From: Anisakis pegreffii
Lineage: Eukaryota; Nematoda; Chromadorea; Rhabditida; Anisakidae
NCBI GenBank assembly: GCA_035041965.1
Contig: JAPYMA010000443.1
Span: 62,001-126,000, forward strand
DNA: 64,000 nucleotides
Reading direction: 5' to 3'
The stretch's first letter is position 1. The number at the start of each line of letters is the position of its first letter. Below are positions 30,901 to 64,000 of the stretch, one piece after another. A program made the position numbers and the translations under genes. The notes under the pieces were generated by a model. The model ran no database searches. It was not told where the DNA came from and worked only from the letters and a program-made list of their open reading frames with translations.

Positions 30901-33900
30901 GTGTAGGTTGATTGAATTGAGTTGAGATTCATTTGCAAATCAATAAGTGAGTTTTTTTATTCGTTTTTGGAGTGGACGTTTGGAGATTGGGCTAAGGGGA
31001 TGGATGGTATTTGGTTGTGAATTGGTGATGAGCTGAGCAAATAGTAGAGACAAGAAATAAACAAATACAAAATCCATGATAAGATTGTAGTTAGGTAAGA
31101 ACTAGATTAAATTTATTTGTATGTATATGTTGTAAAAGATTATTAAAAACATATAGTATAAGTCGGAATTGTATTCCAAATATTATAAAGCATAAAAGTC
31201 AACAATTGATTAATGAAGACGGAGGAATAAAATGAATCACAGAAACAAATCAAATAGACAGTCGTATAAAGCGATCGAAATTTAGATTTGAATCTGGGTA
31301 ATTTGATTAAAAAATAATTGTTACATAAAGAGATTAGCGATTAGAGGTAGGATTGGGATTAGCAGTGCATTAGGATTAGGATCAGCATTAGCAGTGTTGT
31401 TGATGAAGAAAGGGATTAGACTAAAGGAGAACTACCAAAAGCCGTTTGTGAGCTGAACTGAAAGATTCAAAAATTTGTAAAAAATAGGAGAAAAATCCGG
31501 GATAGAGTTGCAATCGAGACGTAGACGGTTTTTTTGATGTTCTGGCATGGAATATTGCAAAGGAGATAATGATTGTGTTTATTGGAATGTGTTATTATAG
31601 TGATAATATTGTTATGGCTATTGTGTTCGAGAATGTAGTTGTGTGGTTGTGTTTGTATACAGAATGTTAATAATTCGAGAAGTTTAACTCTAAGAAGAAA
31701 GCGTGTAAAGTAAGATTATTTTGTAAACTTTGAACTGGTTTCTGAACGTGTGGTGTGGGGAACGAAGGGGGTATTTGCAACTGGAATAGAGAGATGAGTT
31801 GTGGTATTTAAGGTTATCGTCTCTTTTGATTTTGTAACATTGCATTGAATTGAGTTGTTTTCATCGGGCTTCTACTCCTCGTAATTATTGCCTGTGTTGA
31901 TGTTTCAACAAGCAGTGATATTTGATCATCGTCCAGAGATGGAAATTATGCTAATTGTAAGCATGAGGCCAATGATAAGCATGAGTTTGAGCCGAATAGT
32001 GGTGTGCGTTAGCTTAAGGTTAAGGCTGCATTCGATCCTGAGTTCAAGCTAGTTCAGAATATCAAAATATCGACCTCAGGTTCCATGAATCTTGAATCTT
32101 TCTGAAGCACATTCATTGTGTTGTTTCGATTTGTACCTTTGGAAAGATCTTTGTTGAGGTTGATCCCATGCGGATATATTTGATCCCAGAATTGTGGATA
32201 TATTTGATATTGTTTGGAACTTTAGTATAGCAGTGGGTGGGTGATGCAATTAATGTGTTGGGATATTGAATGTGTACGAGATATGACTTTTAATAGTTTA
32301 ATCTTATCCAGCACTGAGATATAGATGAATAATGCCTAGAGACATATGTGTGACTCTGATGGTGTAGTATTCGTAGCTGTTTTATTTGCACTTTTCATGA
32401 TTGTAAAATGAGAACTGACAACTTGAGGCGTTCGCTCTCGTATCGATACATTTTAGTTTCAGAATTGTTAATGTTTCGTAGTAAATTTGTTACGATTGCA
32501 CCTTAGAGTTACTCATTTCAATAAGATAGTTTAATTGATTCTGAGGTTTGAGTTATTACTGTTGTGTTCGAGTCGGAATATATTTCGTCGTTTTGTAATG
32601 TGCACAAGTTAGAGTAATAGTAATAGTAAAAGTACATAGCTTCAATACTTTATTATAGCTATCCTGTAGGCCTGAAAAACCTTTAGCTCTGCACCAGAGC
32701 AATCAAAAATCAGTGCTATACACTTTGTTGCAGTCTTCAATTAGCTGCTAATGACGTGTGTGCTAAAGTTTATTATCAATGGTTTTTGTTGGTTTCTTTA
32801 TTTGTTAGTTTCGACTTTATATTTCGTTGGTTGTTCATTCAGTGAAATCAATTGTTTTGCGTTCAGTAAATCGCGAATTTTTGAAATGTTTACTTTTTAA
32901 ATTTTATGAAGTCACGATGAAGTCAAAAATCGAAAAGTCAATAAAATTGTCTTTCGAAAAACGGCTCACCAACTGACTTTGTATTTTTCTGACATTGAAT
33001 TGTGCACTTTAATAATATTTTGACAAACTGATAAGAACTAAAAATGTCTTGAGAATATTGAGATTTTGGACGTTGCACTTGTTCGATGATAAGCACTTGA
33101 TAGGATTTTTCGCAATTGTTCATTAACTGATAATTTTAGGGTTTTGGGGTTATTTGAGGTTATAGCAGGATCTCATTTGTATGGAATTTAACGAAGGATA
33201 GGTCCGTCGAAAAAATTTTGTTCGCTTGGTTTGATGTGAAGTTGATTTCAGTTTTTTTTTTTAAATTCAAGGTAATATTGGTGTAATAGATATGTCTCGT
33301 ATATGTGAACTGTGTTGAATGTTGATATTGCAGAATGAGAATGAATGGTATTAGTATTATAATCATATTATGTTCGTTCGATGGGGTTGTGCGATAAATT
33401 CGGTGATTAAAGCGTGTCTTCAGTGAATGTGAGCGAGAAACTTTGTTATTATTGTTAGTATGGAGATATTTGAAAATTTATTTATGATGTTTCAGGTGAG
33501 TGAAGTTGTGGTTATTTGGGTTGGATAGAGTTTGTTTGTGTGATTATATCAACGGCCATATTGTAGATCATCTCGTTATATTGCTCTCATTGTTGGCATC
33601 ATATTATCAGTGATCGGTGAATGATATTGTTTTATTATCACTGCAACCTTTACTGTCACTTATTAAAACATATTCAGTTATTTTATCGTATCGTCACTTC
33701 TCAATTGGAAATTCTTGAGTTGAGAGAGCGTAAGCAAAAACGTCTTGTTGAACCGATAACTGATGTTATCATTATTGTTATTATAATATTTCTGTACGAT
33801 CAGTCAAACAAAACAACAGAAATAAGCCACTGGAGTAAGTGGCAATTGAATCAAATTCTGCATTAGCAAAATATTTGTTTAGGGAATCGAATCGCTCGTT

Positions 33901-35560
33901 CGTTATTATTGCTGTTATATTGGTGGTGGTTGTAGGAGCGATTCGCTGTCTTGAGAGAATATTCGAAGCTCTTTATGAATAAACACATAAAGATTATTGC
34001 AAATAACCAAACTTCACCGAATATCACCCCATTTATTGATATATGAATATATATATCCAACGTCGATATCCATCCAACTGACTTAATGCAATAATAATAT
34101 TTATTATTACTTGATGTTTCAACCGCAACAAAAACAACAGCTTTACTGATATTTCATAAAGTAAGTGAATGGTTTTTTGTGATTGTTATTTAAGTCAGTG
34201 GTTAGGTGATGATCGTTGTTATCAGTGTTGTTATCACAACGTATATCATTACTACGAACGGCTATTCGGTTTGTTCTCATGGGAATTTCGTGAAGTGTGA
34301 ACAGTTTTTGGATTTTGACTGAGTATTTCTTGAAAGGTTTTCGACGTGGCCTGCTTAAAAATGAAGGTTATAAAAACCATTAACGGTTTGCGTATTGAAA
34401 CAATTCGTGATGAAGTGTATAGCATTAAATGTGCACTTGATAGATATTCGATGTGAACGTGAAATGAGCATGTTCGCTTCGTTTCCAACAGCAATACAAA
34501 ACATAGTCACTGCAAGATTTGAAACCGGATCGCACATTATGAAAATAAAATAATCACGTTTTCGGGAAATTCTCATCAAAAGATTCTCGTAAAAACGTCG
34601 ATCGATGAGAAGAGATCACGTTTTCTCATGCGGAAAAGTCATCCTTCTGAGAGAATTCGAGTCGTAGAAACAAGAAAATGAAAACGGATAACTTCTTATC
34701 CGATACACAAAACGCGTTACTCTTCTCTCATCGCAAGTTATTTCTCGTCTTATTCCGATGAATTCGCAAATTGTTTTTTTTTACTTCTCATTCTCGATAT
34801 TATTATCATTTGCATTGTTTTATTGTATTAGAGATTATTGTAATTGAATGCTATTAACAATACTGTGTCAAATGCAAGTAATAACAGCGCGTTAAAAGTT
34901 GGGTATATGAAAGTAAGAGTTAACGATGATTGTTGTAAGAAGTAGATGATGCGATATTGGTACTTAAATTATAGTTATTGTCTAGTCAAGTGAAGTCTGT
35001 TCAAGTAATAGGGAAGGGTAAGAAAGCAATGTCAATATTGAACGAGTTTTATTTACTCTAACTTTTGCTCTAGGAAAGAGTTATAATGTGCAGTTTGATT
35101 GTGATGTTAAACTCGAGATACAGCGAGCAGATATGAGATGAAAGAGAGAAGGTGGGGTGAGCGAAGCGAGGTATATATGATGGCGGTGGTAAGGTAACAT
35201 GTAATCATACCGTCTGCGGCTGCAACGCTAGACCATTTGGGCACCATCTGAAGTAGTATTTAGATTGAGGATATCGATGAGATGAGATTTATCATCTGTT
35301 AGTGCAAGATTGCGCAGTGGATCGCGATGGCTGCGGTTAAATCAGATCTTTTGAAAAGTTGCTTCGATTCGGATTGATTGTTATTAATGTGGTGGTCAGT
35401 GCGAAAGCGTGTATATGTAAGGGGGGAGGCGTAAATCTGTAAACTGAACCAAGGCGTGAACACTGGAGTCTGTTGGATGAGAGCGATGTAAAGTGTGATA
35501 TTTCAGTGCAAACCTTTAATTGAAATTATTTGTTGACAAAATGATATTATAGAGATTGTT

Positions 35561-35568
35561 AATTTCAG
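35561..35568 (+). promoter_or_regulatory. Candidate 5' UTR or trans-splice acceptor of MRCK
   Basis: TTAATTTCAG lies about 138 nt before the MRCK ATG and no coding donor is seen upstream. It could mark the start of the first coding exon, by trans-splicing or from a non-coding first exon. Confidence 0.5.
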
Positions 35569-35705
35569 ATTGTCTAAGCCGCAGTTGGTGCCATCTGAGA
35601 GAGTGTAACAACAACAAGGTTAAGATCGACAGAAGAAGACTGCGTTGATTCTGTCGGTTTGTGGCAGTTGGTTCGGGTAATACCTAAGCGCAGAATCAAA
35701 TCGAA

Positions 35706-62120
<26,415 letters not shown>

Positions 62121-63600
62121 TAAAGAGTATCAGTAACTTGACGGTTACTTTTGTTATGAATATTGTTATGCTTTAATGCTAATTATTGTTATCATTCATT
62201 ATTACAGTCGTATGTTGATAAGTGTGAGTATTGTCATTGCGAGTGTTCATTGATGATAATAGGATATTCGCTTGAAACCAATTCAATTATTCCGGTATTA
62301 TTCAAGGTGTTTCGCTTCGTTATGGACTGCGTCACGTATGGTTTTGATTTGTTGGTTTATTGCTTGTTGATTGTTTATATTGAAATTGTTGTTATCATTA
62401 CAAGTAGCGTCGTTCATTACAAGTATTCAGCAAGACGAACTTATCGCCATCTGAGCATCCTTCCTTCCTTCTTATTTGTTTATTGAATCGTTCATTTGAT
62501 CTTCAGAATATTTCCTATCGACACCTATTTTATATCGACTTTTGCGTATACATAGAATCGTGCATAAGTGATTTTGTAGATATGAAATATGATTATTATT
62601 ATTATTATTGTTGTTGTTATTTCGTTTATTGCGTTTTCGATTGTTGTTCATCCGTTCTACTTCGTGATAATTTTATGAGCGCGCGCGTTATGAGTGTTGT
62701 TATCACTGTGGTTTATCAAAATTTTCAGTTTTAAAACAACATTTCCATGAAATTATGTTCGTATTTGTTTGGTTTGATCTGCTTCTCTTTGTTTTTACCA
62801 TAAATATTCGAATTTTCTTAATCACTTCTTGTTTTTGCACTCATTGCAGAAAATACTCACAATTTGAATACTTTCTCTGATATTATCGTCTGATAAATCT
62901 CATTCGAAAATCTCGTTTTTGTTGCTGTGCTCAATGTACAGAGAGCATGTGCACGTTTTATTAATCGCTTCGTTTCAGAATCCTTCTGCAGTTTTGTTCA
63001 CCTTTGGAAATTTTTGATCTAAAAAAGCGCCAAAATTTTCATTGAAATATTGAAAAAAACGAGAGCCATTGAAATATTCCCGCTTTTCTGCCTGCCATGC
63101 ACTCTCGCCTCATCTATAAATTCGGGAGTCGATGAAGACTTGTCTCATTGTTAAGTGTTGTGGTCGTCGAGAGTGTTAAGTGTTGTGATGTGTCACTGTC
63201 AACGGTTTTTATCATCACAAACCTCTGCGGAATATCTTAATTTATAATTCTTCTCAACTATTATTTTATTCATCTGTTCATTTACAGATGAGTAAAATGA
63301 ACTTATTTTCCAACTATCCAAGTATTTAAGTGCATCTTTATGGTATCACCAAATGGTACTCAATACGTTTTCAAACTAATTCTACACAAGTGGTTTCGTG
63401 TTTGCAATTTGTTCAATGGTCGTCAGTACGGCGGGTGTTTCTCGACGGAATCGTTTTATTTGAACACAAATGCAGTTATGCGTTATGATGACGGAATACC
63501 GATGTCGTTCTGCGATGTTTATCACAAGTTTAATCAATGTAGCGAGTATTATTTACTGAGCAATATTGAAGAAATATTCTTCATAGAGTATTTCTTCTCA
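62121..63600. other. Region downstream of MRCK; no supported gene
   Basis: It likely begins with the MRCK 3' UTR. ORFs at 62163-62486, 62483-62734 and 63340-63621 have no recognisable motifs. The last (93 codons, Cys/Tyr/Phe-rich) ends inside a palindromic repeat, which argues against it. Confidence 0.5.
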
Positions 63601-63601
63601 G

Positions 63602-63719
63602 AACGCTGCGACGCAGTGTGACTCTGACCATGTGGTACTGTCATCGTTAGAGTCACATTACATCGCAGCGTTGTGATAAGTGATAATCAGCAATTGATGA
63701 TTATCACTTATCACAACGC
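63602..63719. repeat. Two overlapping palindromes sharing an arm
   Basis: The first pairs 63602-63625 (AACGCTGCGACGCAGTGTGA...) with 63649-63672, three mismatches in 24. The second pairs 63668-63688 with 63699-63719, 21 bp perfect (GCGTTGTGATAAGTGATAAT...) with a 10-nt loop. The right arm of the first overlaps the left arm of the second, and a GCTGTGACAG copy follows. The three related arms suggest nested or rearranged miniature inverted-repeat elements. Confidence 0.88.
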
Positions 63720-64000
63720 TGTGACAGTTCCGAGTCGCAATTCAGAGACGTGCATCATTTTGTTATCAATCAGCCATTCGATTTCGTTGAAAGATGATGA
63801 TTTTCGCGAACACGGCCGCCATTGTCTTTTTTCGTCATAATTTCCATCGTTATCGTTAATATCTTCATTACTGGATGTCAACAATGCGATTTCATCCCAT
63901 TCATTCATGAAACGAATTGCGTTATGGTAATGAAAATGATAATTATATGCGATGTGTTCAAGTGTATCATTTCGTTGACTGTTGTTTTGTTGGTTGTTCA

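Larger units (their letters stand above)
19016..35562. other. Large gene-poor interval (about 16.5 kb)
   Basis: I found no chain of exons with recognisable protein motifs on either strand. ORFs are short (mostly under 100 codons; the longest, 196 codons at 27789-28379 on the minus strand, runs through a TA microsatellite). Contents that can be named are the dispersed repeat at 19649-19798, the palindromes at 20483-20640, simple TTA and TA repeats, and a purine-rich tract. Because it directly precedes MRCK, part may be a long promoter or a 5' UTR intron of that gene. Non-coding RNA genes cannot be excluded by eye. Confidence 0.55.

Noticed and set aside
63340..63621. 93-codon ORF near the window end
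   Set aside because: It ends inside a palindromic repeat, has no recognisable domain and no upstream splice signal; left as unsupported.

Overview
The window is eukaryotic and reads as a nematode genome. Genes are split into short exons by AT-rich introns ending in the nematode-type acceptor TTTTCAG. Two genes carry an acceptor-like site 3-4 nt before the ATG with no visible upstream donor, as expected for spliced-leader trans-splicing. I place it in Nematoda on gene structure and encoded families; the sequence does not give the species, although the loose spacing (five genes in 64 kb) suggests a parasitic nematode with a larger genome than Caenorhabditis. All five supported genes are on the + strand. 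All exon models were built by hand from ORFs, splice signals, phase matching and remembered family motifs; no alignment was run.

Layout: 1-2.9 kb has no supported gene but holds a near-perfect 34-bp hairpin. 2958-7013 is an 11-exon class I alpha-1,2-mannosidase (GH47, N-glycan trimming). 8044-8214 is a 19/38-bp minisatellite. 8884-12332 is a 14-exon cytoplasmic dynein intermediate chain. 15951-17200 is a five-exon gene for an unrecognised 238-residue protein. 18240-19015 is the FUBI-ribosomal protein S30 fusion. 19.0-35.6 kb is about 16.5 kb with no convincing gene, only dispersed repeats, palindromes and simple repeats. 35706-62120 is a roughly 40-exon gene for the Cdc42-effector kinase MRCK. 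62.1-64 kb has no supported gene and ends in nested palindromes.

The most interesting part is the MRCK gene. Besides the full-length model (kinase, coiled coil, C1, PH, CNH, CRIB; about 1,998 residues), two coding exons stay open far past their own good splice donors. Exon 12 reads through for 740 extra codons, including about 12 copies of a 14-residue charged repeat, and ends in a hydrophobic segment that looks like a C-terminal tail anchor. Exon 22 reads through for 776 extra codons of Ser/Thr/Pro-rich, basic sequence. Both stop before the C1/PH/CNH/CRIB module. The gene therefore appears able to make two truncated kinases by intron read-through plus alternative polyadenylation: one membrane-anchored and one with a long phosphorylatable tail, both without the Cdc42-binding and lipid-binding parts.

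Other points: an unusually large share of introns seem to end in GAG or AAG rather than CAG/TAG; one MRCK intron is only 63 nt, in frame and stop-free; an 11-nt GT...AG stretch must be removed to keep the MRCK frame; and MRCK introns carry two short terminal-inverted-repeat elements, one with perfect 9-bp target duplications.
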